The notes beneath the pieces were generated by a model. It did not search any database. It was not told where the DNA came from and worked only from the letters and a program-made list of their open reading frames with translations. A stretch of DNA of 11,281 nucleotides from an uncultured Bacilli bacterium (GTDB lineage: Bacteria; Bacillota_I; Bacilli_A; RF39; UBA660), in the NCBI GenBank assembly GCA_949280095.1, contig CASDHD010000035.1, positions 1-11,281 of the forward strand, written 5' to 3'. This document shows, in pieces, positions 1 through 6,269 of the stretch. A program made the position numbers and the translations under genes. Within the stretch, counting starts at the first letter, position 1. Each line of letters begins with the position of its first letter.

Positions 1-2
1 TG

Positions 3-275
3 GAGGAATATAAAATGGATGTAGAAATTATAAATCGAGATGTAAGACTTCGTGAGTACATAAGCGAAGAAGAAGATAGAAGAAAATGTTTTAACTCAGA
101 GATTTCCATTGCTAGAAAAGAAGGCATGAGTGAAGGGTTACAAAAAGGCAAGAATGAACAAGCAATCGAAACAGCGAAAAGTTTATTAAGTTTAGGTATA
201 AATACTATAGACCAAATTGCTACATGTACAGGTCTATCTATAACAGAAATTCAAAAACTGAAAGAAATAGCATAG
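3..275 (+). CDS. C-terminal part of an Rpn/YhgA-type PD-(D/E)XK nuclease (transposase-like) protein, 5' end outside window
   Basis: The reading frame is open to the left edge (codons for E-E-Y-K precede the first ATG at 15), so this is probably the tail of a longer gene, not an 86-residue protein. What is visible is the characteristic C-terminus of Rpn-family proteins: an acidic/basic helical stretch, then Gly-rich helix repeats (KEGMSEGLQKGKNEQA), then a small helix-turn-helix-like end (LLSLGINTIDQIATCTGLSITEIQKLKEI). In this family the N-terminal PD-(D/E)XK nuclease core, which would lie upstream, promotes RecA-independent recombination; the C-terminal part is variable. No catalytic residues are in the window. 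It ends at TAG and is followed by a probable terminator, so it looks separate from the next operon. The alternative, a real short gene starting at ATG 15 with GGAGG at 2-6, cannot be excluded because an RBS-like string is present. Confidence 0.7.
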   Translation, partial: EEYKMDVEIINRDVRLREYISEEEDRRKCFNSEISIARKEGMSEGLQKGKNEQAIETAKSLLSLGINTIDQIATCTGLSITEIQKLKEIA

Positions 276-296
276 AAAATTTGGTTTTTAACTGTC

Positions 297-323
297 AAAA
301 GGAGATCTAATTCTCATCTTTTT
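297..323 (+). terminator. Probable intrinsic terminator after the Rpn-like gene
   Basis: AAAAG-GAGA (297-305) pairs with TCTC-(AT bulge)-CTTTT (312-322) around a 6-nt loop, followed by a pyrimidine/T-rich run. It lies about 20 nt after the stop codon. The 2-nt bulge makes it only moderately convincing. Confidence 0.45.
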
Positions 324-400
324 CTAACTTTTCTAAAAATTATCGGAACTTTATCTTTACTTTTCATGTATCCTTGCTTTTTTTTTGACTTATTATGGGG

Positions 401-406
401 TATAAT
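401..406 (+). promoter_or_regulatory. Candidate -10 box for the pilin-rnr-smpB operon
   Basis: A perfect TATAAT lies 18 nt upstream of the favoured start ATG 425. It would place transcription start near 413, just before the ribosome binding site, a very short leader. No good -35 lies 16-18 nt upstream: the TTGACT at 385-390 is only 10 nt away, and the correct spacing falls in a T-run. Confidence 0.5.
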
Positions 407-424
407 AAAAGTATGGTGAAAGAT

Positions 425-799
425 ATGAAAAATAATAAAGGTTTTACTCTTATGGAACTTATTGCTACAATTGGAATTATGATTTTAATTGGTGTTGTAA
501 TTGTAAATAATATGTCAGGAATTTTAAGTAAGCAACATGATGAGGAGTATGCAAGTTTTAAAAAAGAACTTGAAGATGGGGCTTGTATTTATGTTGAAAC
601 TGTCTTTACGGCTGAGGAGCGAAATTCTTGTAAGAATTATGGTTGTATAGTGAGTGTGGATAACTTGGTGGAGAGGGGCTATATTGCAGATAGTTTAAAA
701 GATCCTTCTACAGGAGAACTTGTTATCAACAATAAAGAGAAGTATAAAGTGAATGTTAGTTGGATTGATAATGTGAAAACTTGTCAGATGAATGGATAG
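425..799 (+). CDS. Type IV prepilin-like (pseudopilin) protein
   Basis: A 124-residue protein with a textbook class III/type IV prepilin N-terminus: short basic leader MKNNKG, then FTLMELIATIGIMILIG. Prepilin peptidase should cut after Gly6, leaving Phe at +1 and the conserved Glu at +5 (Glu11). The hydrophobic stretch (about 7-28) is both membrane anchor and assembly helix. The remaining ~95 residues form a small outer domain with four Cys (54, 69, 74, 120), which could form disulfides, and a GYIADSLKDPSTG segment typical of pseudopilin heads. Start: ATG 395 and ATG 413 are in frame, but 395 precedes the TATAAT at 401-406, and only ATG 425 has a proper ribosome binding site (GGTGAAAG, 415-422) and a standard leader. 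Its end overlaps the first candidate rnr start by 8 nt, so the two are probably co-transcribed. No pilus assembly ATPase, platform protein or peptidase gene is in the window. Pilus, competence or secretion role is open. Confidence 0.85.
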   Translation: MKNNKGFTLMELIATIGIMILIGVVIVNNMSGILSKQHDEEYASFKKELEDGACIYVETVFTAEERNSCKNYGCIVSVDNLVERGYIADSLKDPSTGELVINNKEKYKVNVSWIDNVKTCQMNG

Positions 800-2924
800 T
801 GAGAATATGAAAGAAGAAATATTACGTATTTTAAAAAATGTACATGAAGCTAAAGAACCAATCGAAATCAATGATATGCTTGGATTTACTACAGCTGAAG
901 AATATCGTGCTTTAGAAGAATCTTTAGAAGAGTTGGTGAATGAGTTTATAATCTACAAAACAAAGAAAGAAAAATATATTTTAGTCAAGAATTGTCCTAG
1001 TATTAAGATTGGACGTTTGACAGTGAATAAAAAAGGATATGGTTTTGTAATTTTAGAAAAAGAAGATGATTTATATATTGCAAGTGATAATTTAAATGGA
1101 GCAATTCATGATGATGTTGTACTAGCAGAAATCATTCGTAATGGTGTAAAAAAAGAAGGTCGAGTTCTTAAAATTTTAAAACGTGAAATTAATGATATGG
1201 TTGGAGAGATTATTGTTAAAGATAATCAAATGCTTATAGATTTAGATGATGATAAAAAGGATATTGAACTTGTTTTAAAAAAAGAAAGCTTAGTAAATTG
1301 TGTACCAGGTCATAAAGTTGTGGTGCGACTTGATAAAGAACTTGGGAAGAAAAAATATTTAGCTAGTGTCAAACGAATTCTTGGTCATAAAGATGATCCA
1401 GGTGTGGATATTTTGTCAATTGCTTATAAGTATGCGATTGAGACGGAGTTTAATGAAGATGTATTAAAAGAATTAGATAGTGTTCCTACTGAGGTAAGAG
1501 ATAATGAATTACAGGGGCGTCGTGATTTAACAGACAAAATGATTTTTACAATTGATGGTGCTCATACAAAAGATATTGATGATGCTATTAGCTTGGAGAT
1601 GGAAGATAATCTTTATGTGTTAGGGGTACATATTGCAGATGTTTCTCATTATGTTAAAGAAAATACTGCTTTAGGAGATGCGGCTTATGAGCGTGGTACT
1701 TCTTGTTATCTTGCCGATACAGTTATTCCAATGATACCACATAAGTTATCAAATGGAATTTGTTCTTTAAATGAAGGTGTTTTTCGTCTTACTATGAGTT
1801 GTGTTATGAAGATTAATGCGAGTGGTAAGATAGTTTCGTATGATATCTTCCCTAGTTATATTAAAAGTCGTAAGAAAATGACTTACGAAGCTGTTAATGA
1901 TATTTTAATGCGTGATCAAGTTTCTGAAGGATATGAAGAGTTTGTATTAACTTTAAAGAAAATGAATGAACTTGCTCATATTTTAAGAAAAGAAAAAGAG
2001 TCACGTGGTTATATCGATTTTAACATTGATGAAGCTGAAGTCATACAAGATGAGAGTGGTCGTGCTATTGATATTATTAAAAGGGAAAGAGAAGATGGCG
2101 AAGTTTTGATTGAAGATTTTATGATTGCTGCGAATGAAACGGTAGCTAGTCATATTTATAATATGGATTTACCATTTATCTATCGTGTACATGGAACACC
2201 TAATAGTGAAAAAATAGATGATTTTGTGAATTTAGTAAAACTTCTTGGATATGAACTTCAAACAAGAGTAACGGATTTAACTCCTGTTACAATGCAAAAA
2301 TTACTCTATGAACTTTCTGGAAAGCCTGAATTTAGTATTCTGTCTAGTATGCTTTTGCGTAGTATGAAAAAAGCTGAATATAGCAAAGAAAATATTGGAC
2401 ATTTTGGTTTAGGTAGTAAAGCTTATACCCATTTTACTAGTCCAATCAGAAGATTTCCCGACTTAACTGTACATCGTTTACTTAAGAAATATCTAGTAGA
2501 AAATGATTTGTCAATGTCTACAATCAGTTACTATGATAACGCCCTTGTAGAAATTGCAGAACATTCTAGTGAAAAAGAAGTGGGCAGTGTGAATGCTGAA
2601 CGTGATGTAATGGATATGAAAATGGCTGAATATATGGAAAGCCATATTGGTGAGGTTTACGATGGTATGATATCAACGGTTACGAATTTTGGATTTTTTG
2701 TAGAATTACCAAATTTAGTGGAAGGTTTAGTTCATGTAAGCACTTTAAAAGGTGATTTCTTTACTTATGTTCCTGAAAAGTTAGCCTTAATTGGGAACAA
2801 TACAAAGAAACAATATCGTGTGGGTGATAGGTTATGTGTTAAGGTGGTTTCAGCATCTAAGCAGACTGCTATGATTGATTTTGAAATTGTGAAGGAAGAT
2901 AGTACAGATGGAAATCAAAAATAA
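792..2924 (+). CDS. rnr: Ribonuclease R (3'-5' exoribonuclease, RNB family)
   Basis: A hydrolytic, processive 3'-5' exoribonuclease that degrades structured RNA and, with tmRNA-SmpB, removes non-stop mRNAs. Domain order is canonical: a winged-helix-like N-terminus (about 1-65), cold-shock domain 1 (IGRLTVNKKGYGFVILE, from ~72), cold-shock domain 2, the RNB catalytic domain, and a C-terminal S1 domain (GEVYDGMISTVTNFGFFVE, from ~620). The metal-binding acidic cluster is intact: TIDGAHTKDIDDAISLE carries Asp255, Asp261, Asp263 and Asp264, spaced exactly as the four catalytic aspartates of E. coli RNase R. At 710 residues it is shorter than B. subtilis (about 780) or E. coli (about 810) RNase R because it stops about 20 residues after the S1 core, without the usual long Lys-rich tail. 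Start is ambiguous: ATG 792 lies inside the pilin gene; ATG 807 (MKEEILRIL) has GTGAG just upstream and would give 705 residues. smpB overlaps its end by 17 nt. Confidence 0.97.
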   Translation: MDSENMKEEILRILKNVHEAKEPIEINDMLGFTTAEEYRALEESLEELVNEFIIYKTKKEKYILVKNCPSIKIGRLTVNKKGYGFVILEKEDDLYIASDNLNGAIHDDVVLAEIIRNGVKKEGRVLKILKREINDMVGEIIVKDNQMLIDLDDDKKDIELVLKKESLVNCVPGHKVVVRLDKELGKKKYLASVKRILGHKDDPGVDILSIAYKYAIETEFNEDVLKELDSVPTEVRDNELQGRRDLTDKMIFTIDGAHTKDIDDAISLEMEDNLYVLGVHIADVSHYVKENTALGDAAYERGTSCYLADTVIPMIPHKLSNGICSLNEGVFRLTMSCVMKINASGKIVSYDIFPSYIKSRKKMTYEAVNDILMRDQVSEGYEEFVLTLKKMNELAHILRKEKESRGYIDFNIDEAEVIQDESGRAIDIIKREREDGEVLIEDFMIAANETVASHIYNMDLPFIYRVHGTPNSEKIDDFVNLVKLLGYELQTRVTDLTPVTMQKLLYELSGKPEFSILSSMLLRSMKKAEYSKENIGHFGLGSKAYTHFTSPIRRFPDLTVHRLLKKYLVENDLSMSTISYYDNALVEIAEHSSEKEVGSVNAERDVMDMKMAEYMESHIGEVYDGMISTVTNFGFFVELPNLVEGLVHVSTLKGDFFTYVPEKLALIGNNTKKQYRVGDRLCVKVVSASKQTAMIDFEIVKEDSTDGNQK

Positions 2925-3336
2925 AAAGTCCTATTTTGATTATTTTATTGAAAGTGAGTTAGAGGCAGGAATTGCTTTAGTTGGAACAGAAATAAAAAGT
3001 ATCAGAAAAGGTTCTGCACAGTTAAAAGATAGTTATGTAGTAATTAAGAATAATGAAGCGTTTGTCATCAATATGTATATTGCTAAGTATGAGGAAGGTA
3101 ATATTTTTAATCATGAAGAATTGCGTACACGAAAGTTACTTTTACATAAGAAAGAGATTAAGAAATTAAAAGAGATAAGAGAAAAAGACCGTTATAGTTT
3201 AATCCCTTTAAAGTTATATCTTAAACATGGCCATGCTAAGATTTTAATTGGTATTGCTAAGGGTAAAAAAATGTATGATAAAAGAGAAGTATTAAAGAAA
3301 AAAGAAGAGCAAAGAGAAAGAAGGAATTATATTTAA
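2908..3336 (+). CDS. smpB: SsrA-binding protein SmpB
   Basis: Small basic OB-fold protein that binds the tRNA-like domain of tmRNA, takes it to ribosomes stalled without a stop codon, and mimics the missing codon-anticodon pair in the decoding centre. Family hallmarks are clear: KKSYFDYFIESELEAGIALVGTEIKS near the N-terminus, SYVVIKNNEAFVINMYIAKYEEGN in the centre, HGHAKILIGIAKGKKMYDKR before the tail, and a highly basic C-terminal tail (EVLKKKEEQRERRNYI) that enters the mRNA channel. At 142 residues it is slightly short of the usual 150-160 but complete. The start ATG lies inside the end of rnr; GGAAG at 2894-2898, about 9 nt upstream, serves as ribosome binding site. The rnr-smpB pairing is typical of Bacilli, and the partner RNA ssrA is encoded about 2.5 kb downstream. 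Confidence 0.97.
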   Translation: MEIKNKKSYFDYFIESELEAGIALVGTEIKSIRKGSAQLKDSYVVIKNNEAFVINMYIAKYEEGNIFNHEELRTRKLLLHKKEIKKLKEIREKDRYSLIPLKLYLKHGHAKILIGIAKGKKMYDKREVLKKKEEQRERRNYI

Positions 3337-3356
3337 TGTTATTCTAAGTTTCTTTG

Positions 3357-3365
3357 TGTTATAAT
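3357..3365 (+). promoter_or_regulatory. Extended -10 promoter for the DUF3048 gene
   Basis: TGTTATAAT is a perfect extended -10 (TGnTATAAT) in the gap after smpB. There is no recognisable -35 at 17 nt, which extended -10 promoters tolerate. Transcription would start near 3372, almost at the ribosome binding site AGGGTGG (3372-3378), giving a very short leader. Confidence 0.5.
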
Positions 3366-3382
3366 TTTCATAGGGTGGTACA

Positions 3383-4450
3383 ATGAATATGAAAAGGCTT
3401 CTTAAATTGAAGAAGAATCAAAAAATTATTCTGGGGATATTTATTGGAGTTGTATTAGTAGTAGGGTTTCTTATGACATTCCCAAATTTTTATAAATCTA
3501 TAAAGTTGGAAGGGAATGAAGAAAACGAACCTATTATAGAAGATGTTCCCAAGTTAAAAATATTAGATTTGAATAGTCATTCTAGACCAATTGCTGTGAT
3601 GATTAATAATATTAGTGTTGCAAGAGGGGTTATGTCTGGATTACAGGATGCCTATATGGTTTATGAAATTATTGTTGAAGGCGGTCTTACAAGATTGATG
3701 GCTGTTTATAAAGATACAGAAACTTCTAGAATTGGAAGTATTCGTAGTTCTAGACATTATTTTTTAGATTACGCGATGGAAAATGATGCAATATATGTTC
3801 ATTGGGGGTATAGTGATTATGCAATGCGTGATATTTCAAAGTATAAAATTAATAACATTAACGGTTTAATTTATGGAAATAAGTATTTTTGGAAGGATAA
3901 TACGTTGAGTGTTGCAACAGAACATCGTGCTTTTACAAGTATGTATAAAATTCGTGAAGGTATCTCTCAGCTCGGTTATCGAAGTACAACAGAAGAAAAT
4001 CCGCTTCTACATTATAGTGTAGAAGAACTAGATTTAAGTGTTATGGAAGGAGCTGTCCCTGCAACAAGTGTAAGTATTAAATATTCAGGTAGTGTTACAT
4101 CTTCTTATGTGTATGATAGCGAGAATGGAAATTATAAGAGAAGTGTTACTGGAAAGGCTCATACAGATTATGTGACAAAAGAGCAATATACGGCGAAGAA
4201 TATTATTACATATCAAGTGCAGAATTCTACAATTAGTGGAGATGTGAAGGGAAGACAAGATATTAATAATATTGGTTCTGGAACGGGTTATTATATTAGT
4301 AATGGTTATGCGGTTCCGATAAAATGGTCTAAGCCAAGTCGTAGTTCTAAAACGGTTTATACTTTAAATGATGGAACAGAGCTAGTTGTTAATGATGGAA
4401 ATACGTATATTCAAATTCAACCCATTGGTGGTGTTTTGTCTATTTCATAA
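3383..4450 (+). CDS. DUF3048 (YerB-like) membrane-anchored extracytoplasmic protein
   Basis: A 355-residue protein of the DUF3048/YerB family, whose biochemical role is not established. After a basic N-terminus (MNMKRLLKLKKNQK) comes a single hydrophobic segment (about 15-34), an uncleaved anchor or signal peptide. There is no Cys for a lipobox, so unlike the YerB lipoprotein it is probably held by this helix. The N-terminal DUF3048 domain starts near residue 67 and shows family motifs: SRPIAVMINN, a GLQDAYMVYEIIVEGGLTR block, and IGSIRSSRHYFLDYAMENDAIYVHWGYS. The C-terminal DUF3048_C domain (about 225-350) carries YDSENGNYKRSVTGKAHTDY, AKNIITYQV, GTGYYISNGYAVPIKWSK and a final NDGNTYIQIQP. 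The start has a good ribosome binding site (AGGGTGG, 3372-3378); ATG 3389 is a possible alternative. It has its own promoter and is probably followed by the small membrane gene in one transcript (42-nt gap). Confidence 0.9.
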   Translation: MNMKRLLKLKKNQKIILGIFIGVVLVVGFLMTFPNFYKSIKLEGNEENEPIIEDVPKLKILDLNSHSRPIAVMINNISVARGVMSGLQDAYMVYEIIVEGGLTRLMAVYKDTETSRIGSIRSSRHYFLDYAMENDAIYVHWGYSDYAMRDISKYKINNINGLIYGNKYFWKDNTLSVATEHRAFTSMYKIREGISQLGYRSTTEENPLLHYSVEELDLSVMEGAVPATSVSIKYSGSVTSSYVYDSENGNYKRSVTGKAHTDYVTKEQYTAKNIITYQVQNSTISGDVKGRQDINNIGSGTGYYISNGYAVPIKWSKPSRSSKTVYTLNDGTELVVNDGNTYIQIQPIGGVLSIS

Positions 4451-4478
4451 TCTGAAAGAAATAGCATACATATTAGGT

Positions 4479-4485
4479 AAGGAGG
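4479..4485 (+). promoter_or_regulatory. Strong ribosome binding site fixing a GTG start
   Basis: A perfect AAGGAGG lies 7 nt before GTG 4493. There is no ATG at the N-terminus before the membrane segment, so this site decides the unusual start codon. Confidence 0.85.
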
Positions 4486-4492
4486 AAAAAGG

Positions 4493-4807
4493 GTGCAAAC
4501 AGTGATTGATTTTTTAGCAAATAATTATCTTTGGTTTATTATTATCGCTCTTATTTTGATATTTGCTTTGATTGGATATTTGGTGGATACGAGTGAAAGG
4601 GCAGGGCAGTCTAGTAATTTGGAAGATCAAATGCTAGAAGAAAACGAGGATAATTCGACTTCTTTAGAAAATGCTACTGGTCTTAACATGGATATGGGAG
4701 TTGAAGAACTTGATAAGGACGTTATCGTGATGCCTGTTCAGACAGAAAATCCATTGCCATTAGAGCAAGAGAATGTAGAGAGTCCAGAGTTATTAGATAT
4801 GGAGTAA
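4493..4807 (+). CDS. Small single-pass membrane protein with acidic tail, function unknown
   Basis: A 104-residue protein starting at GTG behind a perfect ribosome binding site. It has one hydrophobic segment (about 12-31, YLWFIIIALILIFALIGYLV) followed by a hydrophilic tail of about 70 residues, rich in Glu, Asp and Asn and nearly free of Lys/Arg. The only positive charge close to the membrane is Arg36 after the helix, so an N-out/C-in topology with the acidic tail in the cytoplasm is somewhat more likely; this is inference. I recognise no functional domain. It follows the DUF3048 gene by 42 nt with no visible promoter or terminator between, so it is probably co-transcribed with it, and it ends directly at the shared terminator at 4807-4840. 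Confidence 0.8.
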   Translation: MQTVIDFLANNYLWFIIIALILIFALIGYLVDTSERAGQSSNLEDQMLEENEDNSTSLENATGLNMDMGVEELDKDVIVMPVQTENPLPLEQENVESPELLDME

Positions 4808-4840
4808 AAAAATAGGAATTTTAGATTTTTCCTATTTTTT
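4807..4840. terminator. Bidirectional intrinsic terminator between convergent genes
   Basis: A perfect 12-bp stem (AAAAAATAGGAA at 4807-4818 with TTCCTATTTTTT at 4829-4840) encloses a 10-nt loop. The A- and T-runs at its ends supply a U-tract in either direction. It overlaps the last base of the + strand gene's stop codon and contains the stop codon of the - strand gene (4832-4834), so both transcripts terminate here. Confidence 0.85.
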
Positions 4841-5728
4841 AATGCTACAATTTCCATCTTTACATATAATTTTTTCTTCGCTTGTTTTTACTTTAGAAGG
4901 ACATTTTAGATATATTTTTAAACGGTATTCTTCGTTTTTTATTTTTGTTAGAATGATATAACTATCTAGATAATCACAATACTTTTCTTTTTCATCTTTT
5001 ATGTCTGTGATTAATTTTAAGTTTTTCATTTCTTCTAGTAGAAAGGAAGAAGAATCTCCAATGTTGGCAGGTAATGGATTGTTTTGATAATAGTTTAATG
5101 TGGCATTTAAAATTGTAGTTAGATTAGTATTGATAATAGCGTTTTGTTTTTCGTGCTGTTTTTTCATTCTAGATATTGAAAAAATAAGTAGCATCATAAC
5201 AAGTAATAATAAGAATAATTTAAAGAAAATTTGTTTATAGTTGATTTCCTTAAAAATTGGTGATATTTGTAAGAGTTTTTTTTCTTTTATTTTTGCTAAA
5301 AGATTTATTTTTGGTGTAATTTTCTTTTTCTTCTCTTCTTTTGGTTTAATTGTCTCTTGTTGTATCTTTGTATCCACTATTTTTTTTCTTGTTGTCTCAG
5401 GAGTGTTTTTTTCTTTTTCTATTTTTTTCTTTTTCGATGCAGTTGAATTTGATTTAGTAATGTTTCCCTTTTTTGTTGCTGTCGATTTTGTAACAGGTTT
5501 CTTTGTTTTTGTTACAGTATTTTCGCTTTTTACTGCTTTTGTTGTTGCTTTAGGTTTAGCAGTTGTACTCTTTTTTGAGGCCGTTTGTTTTTTTGCTGTT
5601 GTACTTTTATTACTGCTTTTAGCAGTACTTTTTGTTTTATTAGATGAGGTTGTCTTTTTAGGCTGTACTTTTTTTGTTGTTTTCTTTTTTATATTGTTAT
5701 TTTTGCTTCCTTGTTTTTCTTCGTTCAT
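4832..5728 (-). CDS. Membrane protein with Lys/Thr/Ser-rich histone-H1-like cytoplasmic tail and small Cys-containing outer domain, function unknown
   Basis: A 298-residue protein with three parts. Residues 1 to about 165 are low complexity, dominated by Lys, Thr, Ser and Ala (KKTTKK, TAKSSNKSTTAKK and similar), with one Arg: a disordered, strongly basic tail like eukaryotic H1 or bacterial AlgP/Hc-type DNA-binding tails. Residues 167-185 (IFFKLFLLLLVMMLLIFSI) are a membrane helix; positive-inside puts the basic tail in the cytoplasm. Residues 186-298 form an extracytoplasmic domain with Cys251, 276, 289 and 294. Its helix-then-sheet pattern (INTNLTTILNATLNYYQ, LLEEMKNLKLITDIKD, SYIILTKIKNEEYRLKIYLKC) resembles a pseudopilin head, though no prepilin cleavage site exists. 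The start has AAGGGA 7 nt upstream and a good promoter. I know no named family. The basic tail could bind nucleic acid or polyanionic envelope polymers; that is inference. The T-rich + strand explains a long antisense open frame that is not a gene. Confidence 0.8.
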   Translation of the reverse strand: MNEEKQGSKNNNIKKKTTKKVQPKKTTSSNKTKSTAKSSNKSTTAKKQTASKKSTTAKPKATTKAVKSENTVTKTKKPVTKSTATKKGNITKSNSTASKKKKIEKEKNTPETTRKKIVDTKIQQETIKPKEEKKKKITPKINLLAKIKEKKLLQISPIFKEINYKQIFFKLFLLLLVMMLLIFSISRMKKQHEKQNAIINTNLTTILNATLNYYQNNPLPANIGDSSSFLLEEMKNLKLITDIKDEKEKYCDYLDSYIILTKIKNEEYRLKIYLKCPSKVKTSEEKIICKDGNCSIKK

Positions 5729-5754
5729 GTTATATCCCTTCTTTTTGATTTTCT

Positions 5755-5783
5755 ATTATACACGAAATTATAAAAGATGTCAT
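5755..5783 (-). promoter_or_regulatory. Sigma-A promoter of the Lys-rich membrane protein gene
   Basis: On the minus strand, ATGACA (-35, 5778-5783) and a perfect TATAAT (-10, 5755-5760) are separated by exactly 17 nt. Transcription would start near 5748, about 20 nt before the ATG at 5728. This is the best-formed promoter in the window and is divergent from that of ssrA. Confidence 0.75.
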
Positions 5784-5838
5784 ATAATTTTATGATTATT
5801 AAGAGAATTCTATGGCTATTTTTTCGATTTTATGTTAG

Positions 5839-5844
5839 TATAAC
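5839..5844 (+). promoter_or_regulatory. -10 box of the ssrA promoter
   Basis: TATAAC ends 5 nt before the first base of mature tmRNA, so transcription would start at or next to the mature 5' end. No clear -35 hexamer is present at 17 nt (CTATTT). Confidence 0.55.
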
Positions 5845-5849
5845 GATAC

Positions 5850-6215
5850 GGGGCAGAATATGGCTTTCGACAATTATTACTAGTTAGGATGGCAAGTGGT
5901 AGGCATACCCTAAATGCAACAAAATAATAAATAACAAAACTGAAAAAGCCTTTGGTGGCTTCAATCCTGTTTTTGCCTAATTAAAGGTTTGGGATTACTT
6001 CTACTTACTTTTTCTTATAGGGTAAGATAGGGGTTCATAGATATAAGATATATTCTTGAATTGTTTAAGGTTCTAGAATGAATTTTTACTTAAACTAGTT
6101 ACTCGAAATGGTGCGCTATAGCCAGTCAAGTAATGAATTTTAAATCTAGCTAAACTTGTAGAAATTCTATCATAGGGTAAATTGGACAGGAGTTCGAATC
6201 TCCTCTGCTCCACCA
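5850..6215 (+). ncRNA. ssrA: Transfer-messenger RNA (tmRNA)
   Basis: A complete one-piece tmRNA of 366 nt. The 5' GGGGCAG (5850-5856) pairs with the 3' CTGCTCC (6205-6211) in a 7-bp acceptor stem with one G-U pair, followed by discriminator A and encoded CCA (6213-6215). The conserved 5' element GGCTTTCGACA and a T-arm (AGGAG, TTCGAAT, CTCCT at 6189-6205) are present. An open tag frame follows the first pseudoknot region (GGTAGGCATACC). tmRNA, charged with alanine and bound by SmpB (encoded at 2908-3336), rescues stalled ribosomes and appends a degradation tag; RNase R (rnr, upstream) clears the mRNA. The gene has its own -10 box and a weak terminator-like hairpin downstream. The 3' tRNA-like end produces a false minus-strand reading frame (EEIRTPV-type peptide), common for tRNA ends. 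Confidence 0.96.
5933..5980 (+). other. tmRNA-encoded proteolysis tag reading frame
   Basis: Aligning the resume region (TAAAT then AAC AAA ACT) with my recollection of B. subtilis tmRNA (TAACT then GGC AAA ACT) places the resume codon at AAC 5933. The tag then reads NKTEKAFGGFNPVFA and stops at TAA 5978-5980; with the charged alanine the full tag would be A-NKTEKAFGGFNPVFA. The stop is certain; the resume codon could be one codon earlier (AAT), since it is fixed only by this comparison. The C-terminus is VFA, not the usual LAA. Confidence 0.8.
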
Positions 6216-6227
6216 ATTTGATTTTTT

Positions 6228-6248
6228 ATTCGATATAGTCGGATTTTT
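6228..6248 (+). terminator. Weak terminator-like hairpin after ssrA
   Basis: ATTCGA (6228-6233) pairs with TCGGAT (6239-6244) around TATAG, with one T-G pair, followed by a T-run. The stem is only 6 bp, so some read-through into the downstream small gene is likely. Confidence 0.4.
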
Positions 6249-6256
6249 ATATAAAT

Positions 6257-6263
6257 GAGAGTG
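6257..6263 (+). promoter_or_regulatory. Ribosome binding site deciding the start at 6270
   Basis: GAGAGTG lies 6 nt before ATG 6270. The in-frame ATG at 6255 would have no ribosome binding site and would overlap this one. Confidence 0.6.
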
Positions 6264-6269
6264 ATTTTA

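Noticed and set aside
385..406. TTGACT and TATAAT before the prepilin gene as a full -35/-10 promoter
   Set aside because: The two boxes are only 10 nt apart, far from the 16-18 nt needed, so only the -10 box is reported.
5241..5795. A 184-codon + strand open frame, very rich in Phe, Val and Leu
   Set aside because: It is antisense to the Lys-rich tail of the minus-strand gene. The Phe/Val/Leu composition is just the complement of Lys/Thr/Ala codons, and that gene has a good promoter and ribosome binding site while this frame has none.
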